A program made the translations under genes and the position numbers. From Echinicola marina (GTDB lineage Bacteria > Bacteroidota > Bacteroidia > Cytophagales > Cyclobacteriaceae), in NCBI RefSeq assembly GCF_020463795.1, contig NZ_CP080025.1:3841501-3905500 (forward strand): a stretch of 64,000 bases of DNA, in the 5' to 3' direction. The notes under the pieces are model-generated. The model worked only from the letters and a program-made list of their open reading frames with translations, did no database searches and was not told where the DNA came from. Each line of letters starts with the position of its first letter. Positions within the stretch are counted from its first letter, which is position 1. This document shows positions 16,776 to 26,146 of the stretch, one piece after another.

Positions 16776-19700
16776 ATGAAATTTACCCACTTGGGACAAG
16801 GAAGGGACAGGCTTTCCTTCGCTCCACCAAATTACCTTTTGGCTATGAAATGGACTTTTATTTTAAGTATTGCCCTGGTTTTTCAGGTAAATGCCAAAGT
16901 ACATTCCCAAGATCTTACTGTAGATGTTTATGAAAAGCAATTCACTGAGGTCTTAAGCATGATTGAAGCTCAGACGGATATAAGTTTTGTCTATTCGGAT
17001 GAAATTATCAAGACTGCCATGCCAGTAAGCATCAGTCTCCAAAATGTTAAACTGGAAGATGCTTTAAATGCACTTTTCGCCCAACAGCCGCTTTCTTATA
17101 AGGTCGTGGATGATTTTGTGGTGATCCAAAAAAGAGGAGTTGCAGGACTGGAAAATATAGATATTACCGGAACAGTTACAAGTGTGGATGGAGAAATCCT
17201 TCCTGGGGCCACTATTAGGTTGAAGGGAGCTTCTAAGGGAACCATTACGGATTTGGACGGAAAGTTTAGTCTTAAAGATATTCCCGAAGGATCCGTTTTG
17301 GTGATCAGTTATATCGGCTATAATCCAAAAGAAGTAACCATCAGCAACCAATCTGTCATTGAGGTTGCCTTGACGCCAACTGAGACAGCTCTTTCAGAAG
17401 TAGTGATCATAGGTTATGGTCAACAGGAAAGAAAGAAGGTAACCAGTGCCATCGCAGACTTTAAACCTACAGAAGAAAATTTCAGACAAGTTCAGGGACC
17501 AGATCAACTGATGCAAGGCCGTATGCCTGGTGTATATGTGGGCGCCGGTGGAGGTACTCCTGGCAGTGCCCTAAGAGTCAGTATCAGGGGGATTGGTTCT
17601 TTGAGTGGTGAAAATGAGCCATTATATGTGGTAGACGGAATTCCCTTGGTCAATAGCAATGCTGCCTTGTTCAATCTAGGTGAGGGAATGAACCCTTTGT
17701 CCCAGCTCAATCCAGCCGATATAGAATCAATAGAAGTGCTTAAAGATGCGGCTTCTGCAGCGATATATGGTTCCAGAGCTACCAATGGGGTGGTTATTAT
17801 CACTACAAAATCTGGTAAGGAAGGACAGTCCAGTTTTTCCATAAACTCCAACTTCGGTGTTCAGTACCTTCCAAATGTAGATAAGCTGAAAATGGCAGAA
17901 ACCGATCTCTATTTGGAAGTACAAAATGAAGCCAAATACAATTTCAACCAACAATATGGCTATCAACCAGGAGATGGCAACTTCGTGGAATACCTGGAAA
18001 ATCCATATCCTGGCATGCCTTCAACGGATTGGTTGGATTGGGTGACCAGAAATGCCTTGGTATCGAATGTAAACATGTCATTTAGCACTGGAACCAAAAA
18101 GACCAAATTATTTATATCAGGAGGATTTTTGGATCAGCAAGGGGTAATCGAAACCAATGAGTACAAAAAGTATAACGGTAAGGTAAATGTAAGCCACCAA
18201 GCGACAGACTGGTTAAAAGTAGGGGTAAACACGAATTTAAGTTTTTCCAGGAATCATAGAATTCCCAACGGCGATTATGGATCTTCTATTTTCCTCAGAA
18301 GTATGGGACAGCGTCCCTATGATAGGCCTTTCAAGCCCAATGGAGATTATTATGTGGGGGGAACTGAAGAGTTGGTATACCATAACAATGTCCAGATCCT
18401 TAATGAGCAAAAGACCAAATTGGACAATTACAGGATGTTGGGCAATGCTTTTGCAGATATTCAATTTAGTCCATCCTTACATTTGAAGAATAGCTTTGGG
18501 ATGGATGCCAGCTATACGGAAGACTACCTTCACTATACAGATGTCCACCCATATGGCGCTGGTCAAGGAAGGGTTTTGGATGAGCGAAGGATGTTGACCA
18601 ATGGTTTGATAGAAAATACCCTTTATTATGATCATGATTTTGGAAAGCTGAGCATCAATGCCTTAGTGGGCCATTCTTATCAGAAAGTAACTTCAAGTAC
18701 CAATTATATCGATGGCAGGGGTTTTCCTTCAGCTTCTTTTGATGTGATATCAGTGGCCAGTGAGATTGCCAATGCCACTTCAGGTTTTGGAGAGAGTGCC
18801 TTGGAATCTTATTACAGTAGGGCCAATCTGAGCTATGCTGATAAATATATGCTTTCACTTTCCCTAAGAGCTGATGGCTCATCCAGATTTTCACCTGAAA
18901 AGCGATATGGTTCTTTCCCTTCAGTCTCTGCGGGTTGGAATGTATCTGATGAACCATTTTGGAATTTGAACAAGACGGATTTGAAACTTCGGGCCAGTTA
19001 TGGGGCCACGGGTAACCAAGATGGCATTGGCAGTTATGCTTATCAAGCCCTGATGAGCGGTGGTGCCAACTATAATGGGAATAGTGGTTTGGCTATATCC
19101 ACTTTTGGGAATTCCAATTTGACATGGGAAACAGCCAAGCAGTTTGATATAGGCCTAGATGCAGGCTTCTTGGAGGGCAAATTTAACCTTACTGCTGATT
19201 ATTTTATCAAGAATACCGAAAACCTCCTGTACAGTATGCCCATCCATGCGACCTCTGGATTTAGCAGCATTACCAGTAATATTGGGAGCATGCAAAACCG
19301 TGGCCTTGAATTGATGTTGGCTTATAATAACCGTTTTGGTGAGCTTCAGTGGCAATCAGACTTCAATATCTCATTCATAGATAATGAATTGACGTCTTTG
19401 TTGGGAGACGAGGCCCTGTTGATCGGTGCCAACCGCACCCTGCAAGTGGGCCAGGAAGTGGGCAGTTTTTATATGTATAAAATGCTGGGCATTTACCAGT
19501 ACGACGAAGAAGTACCTCAAACCTTATATGATCAAGGCGTTCGTGCTGGTGATGTAATCTACGAAGATGTAAATGACGATGGGATCATTAATGTAGATGA
19601 CCGTCAAATTATTGGTACTTCCAATCCTGATTTTTATGGTGGTTGGTCCAATACCTTAAAATACAGAAATTTTGATTTATCGGCTTTTTTGACCTACTCC

Positions 19701-20126
19701 AAGGGTGCAGAGATATACGCCAACTGGAGATTGACCACAGATAGGATAGGCTATGGTAAGCAAGGATTTAGGGAAGAAGTGGCGTTGGAGAGATGGACTG
19801 GTCCAGGAAGCAGCAATGAAGTGCCTAGGGCGATCCATGGGAATAGTTATAATCTCTATAATTCATCCAGGTTTTTGGAAGATGGCTCTTTTATCCGACT
19901 TCGTACATTGAGTTTGGGCTATACCTTGCCAAAAACTTTATTGTCCAAATTGGATATGTCGCATTGCAGATTATATGTGCAGGGTGAAAACCTATTGATT
20001 CTCACCAAGTATTCCGGTTTGGATCCTGAGGTCTCCAAAAATTACGATGCGCGATTTATGGGGGATGATAATATGAACCTGCCTCAGCCTAGAACCTTGC
20101 GTTTAGGCCTAAACATTACTTTCTAA
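16776..20126 (+). CDS. SusC-like TonB-dependent receptor with STN signalling domain (locus 2)
   Basis: This 1116-residue protein has a signal region (ILSIALVFQVNAKVHS), an STN domain at about 48-118 (FTEVLSMIEAQTDISFVYSD, LEDALNALF), a carboxypeptidase-regulatory-like domain at about 128-205 (ITGTVTSVDGEILPGATI), a TonB plug with LKDAASAAIYGSRATNGV near residue 325, and a beta barrel to the C-terminal LRLGLNITF. The STN domain talks to FecR in the periplasm, so this receptor both imports ligand and reports it. It precedes susD by 7 bp. The accessory genes that follow are phosphodiester glycosidases, so the imported ligand may carry phosphodiester links; this is inference. Confidence 0.95.
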   Translation: MKFTHLGQGRDRLSFAPPNYLLAMKWTFILSIALVFQVNAKVHSQDLTVDVYEKQFTEVLSMIEAQTDISFVYSDEIIKTAMPVSISLQNVKLEDALNALFAQQPLSYKVVDDFVVIQKRGVAGLENIDITGTVTSVDGEILPGATIRLKGASKGTITDLDGKFSLKDIPEGSVLVISYIGYNPKEVTISNQSVIEVALTPTETALSEVVIIGYGQQERKKVTSAIADFKPTEENFRQVQGPDQLMQGRMPGVYVGAGGGTPGSALRVSIRGIGSLSGENEPLYVVDGIPLVNSNAALFNLGEGMNPLSQLNPADIESIEVLKDAASAAIYGSRATNGVVIITTKSGKEGQSSFSINSNFGVQYLPNVDKLKMAETDLYLEVQNEAKYNFNQQYGYQPGDGNFVEYLENPYPGMPSTDWLDWVTRNALVSNVNMSFSTGTKKTKLFISGGFLDQQGVIETNEYKKYNGKVNVSHQATDWLKVGVNTNLSFSRNHRIPNGDYGSSIFLRSMGQRPYDRPFKPNGDYYVGGTEELVYHNNVQILNEQKTKLDNYRMLGNAFADIQFSPSLHLKNSFGMDASYTEDYLHYTDVHPYGAGQGRVLDERRMLTNGLIENTLYYDHDFGKLSINALVGHSYQKVTSSTNYIDGRGFPSASFDVISVASEIANATSGFGESALESYYSRANLSYADKYMLSLSLRADGSSRFSPEKRYGSFPSVSAGWNVSDEPFWNLNKTDLKLRASYGATGNQDGIGSYAYQALMSGGANYNGNSGLAISTFGNSNLTWETAKQFDIGLDAGFLEGKFNLTADYFIKNTENLLYSMPIHATSGFSSITSNIGSMQNRGLELMLAYNNRFGELQWQSDFNISFIDNELTSLLGDEALLIGANRTLQVGQEVGSFYMYKMLGIYQYDEEVPQTLYDQGVRAGDVIYEDVNDDGIINVDDRQIIGTSNPDFYGGWSNTLKYRNFDLSAFLTYSKGAEIYANWRLTTDRIGYGKQGFREEVALERWTGPGSSNEVPRAIHGNSYNLYNSSRFLEDGSFIRLRTLSLGYTLPKTLLSKLDMSHCRLYVQGENLLILTKYSGLDPEVSKNYDARFMGDDNMNLPQPRTLRLGLNITF

Positions 20127-20133
20127 CATTTAA

Positions 20134-21441
20134 ATGAAAGCAATCATGAAGTTTAATTTATCCATATTTATAGTGGCTTTGTTTTTGGCCACATCCTGTA
20201 GTAACCAGTTGGACTTATATCCAAGATCTGCGGTTTCTTCGGAATCTGAACTTTCAGAAGAGGATGCTCAGTCCTTCCTTATAGGTGTTTACCAATCTGT
20301 GCAAAATGATCCGGGAAGGGAATCTTATATTATGGGGGATCTCTTGGGAGGTGATCTCAACTCAGCAGGTTCGGTAAATGGTGGTGGTACCAATGCTTTT
20401 ATCAGCAATATCTTGAGACCTGAGCATGCCTATCCCAAAAATATTTGGATTGGGTATTACGAGGCCTTGTACCAAGTAAACACCTTGCTTGAAAGTTTGG
20501 AAAGCTTATCTGATTCTCCAGAACTCAACCAAGTACGAGGTGTTTCCCACTATTTCAGGGCCTATATTTATTATAATTTGGTCTCCAAATATGGTGGAGT
20601 GCCCATAATGAGGGAAAACACCATGGAAAAACTTCCTAGAAACACGCTGGAGGAAGTGTATGCATTTATAGAAGAGGATTTGGAATATGCCGTGCAGTAT
20701 GCTCCCGATTTCTCGGCTGATTTGGGAGGTGATTACCATTATGTCTCCAAAGATGCCGCCATGGCCATGATGGCAAGGGTGAAATTGCAGCAGGGTAAAA
20801 ATTCAGCGGCTGCTGCTTTGGCAGAAGAACTGATTGCCAAGCCCTATTTTAAGCTGGATAGTTTCGAGAAAATATTCCGGAGACAGGCTAATTCCGAGTT
20901 GATATTTGCTTTTGTCAACCTGACCATTGAGTCAAGTATCAACTTAAGCACTTGGTTCTATACTTATGCCCATCCCCAAAGCGGTTCCTACGTGTTCAAA
21001 CCAAACCCTTGGGCCATGGATATATTTACCGCAGAAGACAATAGGACGGACGTCTCTGTAGACATCTATGAAGGACTTGATGTGGTCAATAAATACCCTA
21101 GTGGACAAACAGGTACTGATCAATTGAATGTGAGTAGACTCGCCGAAATGTACCTGATCAGCGCAGAGGGGCAAGGCTTGGCCGGGTTGGATCGGTTGAA
21201 TGAGTTGAGAGCAGCGAGGGGATTAGGTCCTGTTACTGCTTCTTCAGAAGACCAATACCTTGATTTGGTATTGGAAGAACGTCGCAGGGAACTGTTTGCA
21301 GAAGGATTTAGATGGGTGGATTTGGTAAGGACAGGCAAAGCCATAACGGAAATAGGGATTCAAGAAAGGGAAACCTTATTGCCTATTCCTGAAACCGAAT
21401 TGATGCTGAACGAGAAGCTTGTTCAAAACCCTGGTTATTAA
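20134..21441 (+). CDS. SusD/RagB-family lipoprotein (locus 2)
   Basis: 435 residues with a lipobox LATSC (Cys22); an internal ATG at 20146 would still keep the signal. The N-terminal NQLDLYPRSAV segment, a TPR-like core (FRAYIYYNLVSKYGGVP) and the C-terminal LVLEERRRELFAEGFRWVDLVRTG and NPGY are standard for SusD. It is about 100-180 residues shorter than the other SusD proteins in this window. It forms the lid of the SusC encoded just upstream and binds the ligand at the cell surface. Confidence 0.94.
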   Translation: MKAIMKFNLSIFIVALFLATSCSNQLDLYPRSAVSSESELSEEDAQSFLIGVYQSVQNDPGRESYIMGDLLGGDLNSAGSVNGGGTNAFISNILRPEHAYPKNIWIGYYEALYQVNTLLESLESLSDSPELNQVRGVSHYFRAYIYYNLVSKYGGVPIMRENTMEKLPRNTLEEVYAFIEEDLEYAVQYAPDFSADLGGDYHYVSKDAAMAMMARVKLQQGKNSAAAALAEELIAKPYFKLDSFEKIFRRQANSELIFAFVNLTIESSINLSTWFYTYAHPQSGSYVFKPNPWAMDIFTAEDNRTDVSVDIYEGLDVVNKYPSGQTGTDQLNVSRLAEMYLISAEGQGLAGLDRLNELRAARGLGPVTASSEDQYLDLVLEERRRELFAEGFRWVDLVRTGKAITEIGIQERETLLPIPETELMLNEKLVQNPGY

Positions 21442-21460
21442 TCACAAACTTTAGAAAAGG

Positions 21461-22378
21461 ATGACTAAAAATATAAAATATTATTATTCCTTGTTCCTGC
21501 TGGCAGTATTGTCCATGATAACGGTCAGCTGCGAAAATGAGGATGTGCAGCCTTCCATAATAGAGGAAGAGCTTTCGGCCATCACCCAACGCTTAATGGA
21601 CAGTACAAGCTTGGTGAGCAATGTGTTTTGGGATAGCACTTTTATGGTAGCTCCAGGTGTGGAAGAGACCGATATTCATTATTTGTCCATGAAAGGTTTG
21701 TCCATGAGGATGTTTGTTTTCAAAGTAGACCTAAAAGAGGATGGAGTGGAGCTGAACGCCTTAATGCCTTATGGAAGTAAGGCTTATGGTATGCAAGCTA
21801 TTCCGGAGATGATGACTTATATGGAAGTGCCCGGAAAAAAGGTCGTTGGGGCGGTCAATGCCGATTTTTTCAATACTAGTACCGGTGTGCCAAGAGGAAT
21901 AGTGGTGCTTGATGGTGAAGTAATTAAATCATCTGCATTATTGGCGTCATTCTTCGGAGTGGATAAAAACGGCAAGCCGGTGATTGGTCTCTCAGAAGAT
22001 TTTGAGCAATACAAAGAAGAGCTGCAGTTTGGTCTTGGTGCTGGAGATATTCTGGTGAAAGATTATGATTTGGCACCGATCAGTAGCACAGATATTCATC
22101 CTAGGACGGGCGTAGGGCTCACCGATAATCAAGAAGTATATTTCATTGTAGTGGATGGACGGGATTTTGATTATTCCAATGGTTTGGCTTTGTCGGAACT
22201 TGCAGAAATATTCAAGGCATTAGGGGTAAAGGATGCTACCAATATAGATGGAGGTGGTTCTTCTACATTTGTCACTTTGCATAGCTTGTCAGATGTATTT
22301 CATGTCAGAAATAAGCCTTCAGATGGCAGTCCTAGAGCGGTAGCCAATGGCTGGGCTATTTTGGTAAATGAAAACTAA
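21461..22378 (+). CDS. Phosphodiester glycosidase family lipoprotein (NAGPA/DUF2233), first paralog
   Basis: 305 residues with lipobox TVSC (Cys24). The NAGPA/DUF2233 core is recognisable from VVGAVNADFFNTSTGVPRG and from the C-terminal NIDGGGSSTF, the glycine-rich block conserved with the human mannose-6-phosphate uncovering enzyme. Members cleave sugar-1-phosphodiesters. As a lipoprotein encoded directly behind susD, it probably acts on the ligand at the outer membrane. A second, non-lipoprotein paralog lies at 23914. No other glycosidase is in the locus, which makes a phosphodiester-linked sugar the likeliest target. Its end slightly overlaps the open frame of the next gene, whose real start is placed later. 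Confidence 0.88.
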   Translation: MTKNIKYYYSLFLLAVLSMITVSCENEDVQPSIIEEELSAITQRLMDSTSLVSNVFWDSTFMVAPGVEETDIHYLSMKGLSMRMFVFKVDLKEDGVELNALMPYGSKAYGMQAIPEMMTYMEVPGKKVVGAVNADFFNTSTGVPRGIVVLDGEVIKSSALLASFFGVDKNGKPVIGLSEDFEQYKEELQFGLGAGDILVKDYDLAPISSTDIHPRTGVGLTDNQEVYFIVVDGRDFDYSNGLALSELAEIFKALGVKDATNIDGGGSSTFVTLHSLSDVFHVRNKPSDGSPRAVANGWAILVNEN

Positions 22379-22406
22379 TATTCAACCCACTAAAGCATTA
22401 AAAATC

Positions 22407-23726
22407 ATGAAATATATCAATATTCTATTTTTAGCCATATTGAACACTGTTTTTTGGTCTTGTACCGAAGAGGATACTTCTCCGAAAGTGAGCCAAGGAG
22501 CCTTTGTATATACGATGAATCCTCAAGAGGGCTATGCCAAGGATGCGGTCATCATATTAGGTAGGGGCTTTTCGTCCTTGCGGGAAAATAATGAAGTCCT
22601 GTTCAATGGAAGTCCAGCCACCGTTTTGGAAGCCAGTACTGAGCAATTGCAGGTGGTGGTACCTGAAGGTGAAGGACAGGTCAATTTGACCGTGAGTGTT
22701 AGTGGGGAACCGGCTGCGGGAGCCGATCTCGCATTTAATTTTATCCAAGCTCCGGCAGCGTACAAAGTCATCTCATTAGCGGGTAGCAGCGATTACGGCT
22801 TGACTGATGGTCAAGGTACAAATGCCTTTTTTAGGAATCCAGAAGGAATAGCTACACATCCTGCTGGCTACCTTATCGTTACTGACCGTACAAATAATGC
22901 GATTAGAAAGCTGGATTTAGAGGGAAACGTAAGTACTATTCTTGGAAATGGTAATAATGGTTTTCAAAATGGTCCGGTTGCCACTGCCACATTGGATTAC
23001 CCATGGAGGTCCTGTGTGGACAAAGAGGGGAATATTTATGTGGCTGACCGAAACAATCATGCGGTAAGAAAAATTGATGTGGATGGAAATGTGAGTACAT
23101 TGGCCGGTACAGGCACTGCTGGATATCAAGATGGCCCAGGCACTACTGCACAGTTTAACCAACCTATAGATGTTACTGTGGATGAGAACGGGGTAATATA
23201 TGTGGCCGACAATATCAACCATAGGATCCGTAAAATTGATAAGGATGGAACAGTGAGTACGGTGGCTGGTAATGGTGAAAAGGGTTATCAGGATGGGGAC
23301 TGGTCAGCAGCAATGTTCAGCAATCCTTCGGGCTTGGATATGGACAATGAAGGTAATATCATTGTCGCTGACCGGCTCAATCATTTGATACGAAAAATCA
23401 ACTTGGGTACCGGTGAGGTGAGTACAGTTGCAGGTAGTAGCCAAGGCTCCATCGATGGATTGGCAGAGGAAGCCCAGTTTAATAACCCGTATGGCGTAGC
23501 GGTGGGAGTGTCCGGAGAAATTGTTGTGGCAGACCTGACCAATCATAAAATTAGAATGATAAGGGAAGGAGAAGTGTCGACTGTCAGTGGTACTGTTCGC
23601 GGCTTTTTGGATGGTCCAAGTGCAGTAGCTCAATTTAATAGTCCTACGGATGTGGAAATATTGGACGGAGCGATATATGTGGCCGACTTAGGAAATCACA
23701 GGATCAGAAAAATCGTGGAAAAATAA
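22407..23726 (+). CDS. IPT/TIG plus NHL-repeat surface lipoprotein
   Basis: The start at 22407 gives a compact lipoprotein signal (WSC, Cys19); an in-frame ATG at 22368 overlaps the previous gene and is less likely. The 439-residue product has an IPT/TIG Ig-like domain at about 35-120 (YAKDAVIILGRGFSSL, VLFNGSPATV) and then about six NHL repeats from 130 to the end, each with the pattern VADxxNHxIRKID and STxAGxG separated by about 55 residues. NHL repeats form a beta propeller. Proteins of this design often accompany SusCD in Bacteroidota and are thought to bind glycan or position the complex; no catalytic role is evident. Confidence 0.88.
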   Translation: MKYINILFLAILNTVFWSCTEEDTSPKVSQGAFVYTMNPQEGYAKDAVIILGRGFSSLRENNEVLFNGSPATVLEASTEQLQVVVPEGEGQVNLTVSVSGEPAAGADLAFNFIQAPAAYKVISLAGSSDYGLTDGQGTNAFFRNPEGIATHPAGYLIVTDRTNNAIRKLDLEGNVSTILGNGNNGFQNGPVATATLDYPWRSCVDKEGNIYVADRNNHAVRKIDVDGNVSTLAGTGTAGYQDGPGTTAQFNQPIDVTVDENGVIYVADNINHRIRKIDKDGTVSTVAGNGEKGYQDGDWSAAMFSNPSGLDMDNEGNIIVADRLNHLIRKINLGTGEVSTVAGSSQGSIDGLAEEAQFNNPYGVAVGVSGEIVVADLTNHKIRMIREGEVSTVSGTVRGFLDGPSAVAQFNSPTDVEILDGAIYVADLGNHRIRKIVEK

Positions 23727-23788
23727 GCCAAAAGAGGGATTCAAATAGATGGCTTGATTTTGGCCGATTGCTTAAAAGTTAAATTGAA

Positions 23789-23825
23789 AAGGGGGAAGTC
23801 AGTATTTTGGGCTTCCCCTTGTTTT
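23789..23825 (+). terminator. Rho-independent terminator after the NHL gene
   Basis: AAGGGGGAAG and CTTCCCCTT form a GC-rich stem (one bulged G) around a 13-base loop, followed by GTTTT. It lies about 60 bp after the NHL gene and before the second phosphodiester glycosidase, so that gene may have its own promoter. Confidence 0.75.
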
Positions 23826-23872
23826 ACCCGAAATATACATTGCCTAATTATAGACTTAAAATGCATAGTCAG
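23822..23872. repeat. Possible decayed half copy of the 176-bp palindromic element
   Basis: The stretch TTTTACCCGAAATATACATT, followed by CTTAAAATGCATAGTCAG, resembles the reverse complement of the right half of copy 1 (TTTAACCCGAAATATGCATT, then CTGAAAATGCTATAAAATCAG). Similarity stops after about 50 bp and no matching right arm follows. It could be a degenerate fragment or chance. Confidence 0.35.
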
Positions 23873-23913
23873 GAATGTAGAAATGAATTATTAAAATTTT
23901 AATCAGGACTAGA

Positions 23914-24765
23914 ATGATGATGAGAATATACCTATTGTTGATGCTAATAAGTAGTGGCGTCACTGCACAACAAGTATCCACTGTCAAGTGGAATGAGGCA
24001 GACAAAGAAAAGATTCAAAGCGTAGAATGGGAAACCAAAAAGGTAGCCAAAGGCATGAGGGTCAAGACTGCCAGTATGCGGCTATTTGATGCTCCACAGG
24101 AAATATTTATGTTGGAAATAGATACGGCCAAGGCTAAAGTAAATTATTTGGTTGGAATGGCAGATTATATGGAAAAGACCTCTGTGCAAGCCAAAGCAAA
24201 TGATGCCATTGCTGCCATAAATGGGTCTTTCTTTAGGAATCATGCAGAACCACTGGGAGATAGCCGTCATTTGGTGATGGTTGATGGAAAAGTACTTGCA
24301 AGAACTGACTCCGCCGAATTTGAGACAAGGGGCACTGGGGCCGTGGTGGTTTTTAATAATCAGGTGGATATCACAGGTTGGTCCAGGGAGAAGGAAAAGG
24401 GGATTGCAGGGAAGGCCGACCATGCCCTTACCTCTGGTCCGCTGCTCATGGATAATGAAAAGATGGTAGACCTGTCAGGCACTCCTTTTGTTCTCAAGAG
24501 ACACCCTCGCTCTGTAATTGCCTTTAATAATGGTCACCTATTGTTGATTGTTATTGGAGGAAGGTCTGAAAATGCCGCGGGTATGAGCCTGGATGAGGTT
24601 CAGTTCTTTTGCGATGCGCTAGGCTGTGATGATATCCTTAATCTTGATGGGGGAGGTTCCAGTACCTTGTATGTGAAGGGCTATGATGAAGATGATATTG
24701 TGAATGTACCCACTGATGGGAGTGAAAGGGCTGTTAAAGGTATATTCTATATCACTAAGGATTGA
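23914..24765 (+). CDS. Phosphodiester glycosidase family protein (NAGPA/DUF2233), second paralog
   Basis: 283 residues with a type I signal peptide (MRIYLLLMLISSGVTAQ), thus predicted soluble and secreted or periplasmic. Three ATG codons are clustered at 23914-23926 region starts; the exact choice is uncertain by a few codons. Core motifs are AIAAINGSFFRNH, GPLLMDNEKMV, RHPRSVIAFNNGHLLLIVIGG and NLDGGGSSTLYVKG. It is divergent from the lipoprotein paralog at 21461 but shares the same glycine-rich active-site block. It probably completes the hydrolysis of a phosphodiester-linked sugar in the periplasm. A terminator and about 190 bp separate it from the upstream operon, so it may be transcribed separately. 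Confidence 0.85.
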   Translation: MMMRIYLLLMLISSGVTAQQVSTVKWNEADKEKIQSVEWETKKVAKGMRVKTASMRLFDAPQEIFMLEIDTAKAKVNYLVGMADYMEKTSVQAKANDAIAAINGSFFRNHAEPLGDSRHLVMVDGKVLARTDSAEFETRGTGAVVVFNNQVDITGWSREKEKGIAGKADHALTSGPLLMDNEKMVDLSGTPFVLKRHPRSVIAFNNGHLLLIVIGGRSENAAGMSLDEVQFFCDALGCDDILNLDGGGSSTLYVKGYDEDDIVNVPTDGSERAVKGIFYITKD

Positions 24766-24986
24766 TAAGAATCGCGAATGTTATTTAGTTGGAGATGATA
24801 AAAAACATCCAGCTGAGCCAATATGTATTCTAGGTCATTGGTAGACTTAAATGAGCTGTATTGGCAAGGGGCTGTGGCAGCCTCCATCAAGAAGGGGGGG
24901 GCGGCCTTTGCAATTCAGGTCTTATCTTAAAGGGGCTAGCAATGAATGTTTGACATGGATTTATAGGGCAAACTAGAGTTAATATT
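24766..24986. other. Non-coding stretch before the MITE-like element
   Basis: No supported gene. It contains an eight-G run at 24894-24901 and nothing else recognisable. Confidence 0.4.
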
Positions 24987-25367
24987 ATAAGAGGCTGTCT
25001 CAAAAGGAATGTTCAGGATTCGTAGACCAAAGATTCTTCAGATTTCAGGACAATAATGAATTGCTAATCGACATTCGACCGGTACTTAGCTAGTCTGTTA
25101 ATCTAGACACAAATTATTCAATACCGATCCACTGCTGATCATTCATTTGAGGTGAAATATTAAATGTATATCCGCAATTGCACCAGTAAAAGTTAAAAGC
25201 GAATCGAAATGTTCGTTTTAATTAAAACATCAACTGCTTCGGTCTTCAGTCTTCAAACTCCCGACCACTTAAGCAAAGGATTTAAGGTTACTGGCATCAT
25301 TGCGGATAATCAGAAAATATTATTTGTTCAACTTTGCTGAGCTTTGATTATGAGACAGCCTCTTATT
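24987..25367. mobile_element. MITE-like element or IS remnant with 16-bp terminal inverted repeats
   Basis: ATAAGAGGCTGTCTCA at 24987-25002 is the exact reverse complement of TGAGACAGCCTCTTAT at 25352-25367. GAGGCTGTCTCA-type ends are common on bacterial insertion sequences. The 381-bp element has no reading frame long enough for a transposase, so it is either a non-autonomous element moved in trans or the ends of a deleted IS. No clear target-site duplication could be read. It sits just downstream of the convergently placed dehydrogenase gene. Confidence 0.8.
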
Positions 25368-25381
25368 GGCTAATTTAAGGG

Positions 25382-26146
25382 TTATTTCAAGAAATCAGCT
25401 TTTTGATAGTTGGGATTGGGGTAGGAATAAAATCCTTCCCCAGTGGATACACCCAATTTATTTTTCTTGATAAAGTTGTCCTGTAGGTATTCCAAAATAT
25501 TGTTCATCAAAGGATCCTGGGTTTGTTCAGCGATGTTTTTATTGATATTATACATGGTTGTAATGCCGATAATATCCAGAATGGCCACAGGTCCTAAAGG
25601 AGCTCCGGTACCTTTCATCCATGTTTTATCAATGTCTACTATGGCCTGGAAAACCTCCGGATCTGTTTGCGAATGTCCCATCACTTCTGCGGTATTATGT
25701 TTCCAGATTTCATTGGCAAAATGCAAGGCCAAAAATTTTGATGGTCTTCCTGTATGAGCCGCAAATTGGCTGGGAAGCAGGGTAGAAGAATTGGTGGCAA
25801 ACACCGTTTTTTCAGGTGCCACTTTGGCCAGCTTTTCATAAAACTCAATTTTGATTTTGGGATTTTCAGGAATGGCCTCTATCATCAGGTCTGCGTCCTT
25901 AACTGCTTCGGCAAGGTTTGATTGGTAGTTTAAATTCTCATAGGTGGCTTGCAGTTGCTCTTCCGTGGCCTTCAGGTCTCTTTTATAGGCCGCTTTTAAG
26001 CCTTCAAATTTGCCTTTTGCTTTTTCCAATACTTTATCAGAGATATCATACACGGTAACATTATAGCCGTGAAAAGCAGACTGAAATGCGATTTGGTAAC
26101 CCAATACGCCGCTTCCAGCAAGGGTTATATTTTTGAAATTTATCAC
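25382..26146 (-). CDS. 3-hydroxyacyl-CoA (3-hydroxybutyryl-CoA) dehydrogenase family protein, apparently internally shortened
   Basis: 254 residues. The NAD-binding Rossmann domain has ITLAGSGVLGYQIA at the N terminus, followed by LMIEAIPENPKIK, FATNSSTLLPSQFA and a catalytic-type LHFANEIWKH. The C-terminal part has GAPLGPVAILDIIGI and the family ending GVSTGEGFYSYPNP. Family members usually run to about 280-300 residues. Between VFQAIVD and IDKTWMKGTG the normal segment containing PGFxxNxLLxP and the next helices, about 40 residues, is absent although the frame is intact. The enzyme would oxidise 3-hydroxyacyl-CoA with NAD, but this deletion removes part of the C-terminal dimer and active-site domain. 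It may be inactive or altered. Confidence 0.85.
   Translation of the reverse strand: MINFKNITLAGSGVLGYQIAFQSAFHGYNVTVYDISDKVLEKAKGKFEGLKAAYKRDLKATEEQLQATYENLNYQSNLAEAVKDADLMIEAIPENPKIKIEFYEKLAKVAPEKTVFATNSSTLLPSQFAAHTGRPSKFLALHFANEIWKHNTAEVMGHSQTDPEVFQAIVDIDKTWMKGTGAPLGPVAILDIIGITTMYNINKNIAEQTQDPLMNNILEYLQDNFIKKNKLGVSTGEGFYSYPNPNYQKADFLK

Noticed and set aside
24894-24901. Eight-G run that could be a phase-variation tract
   Set aside because: It is not within or just upstream of a gene, so no phase-variable function can be supported.
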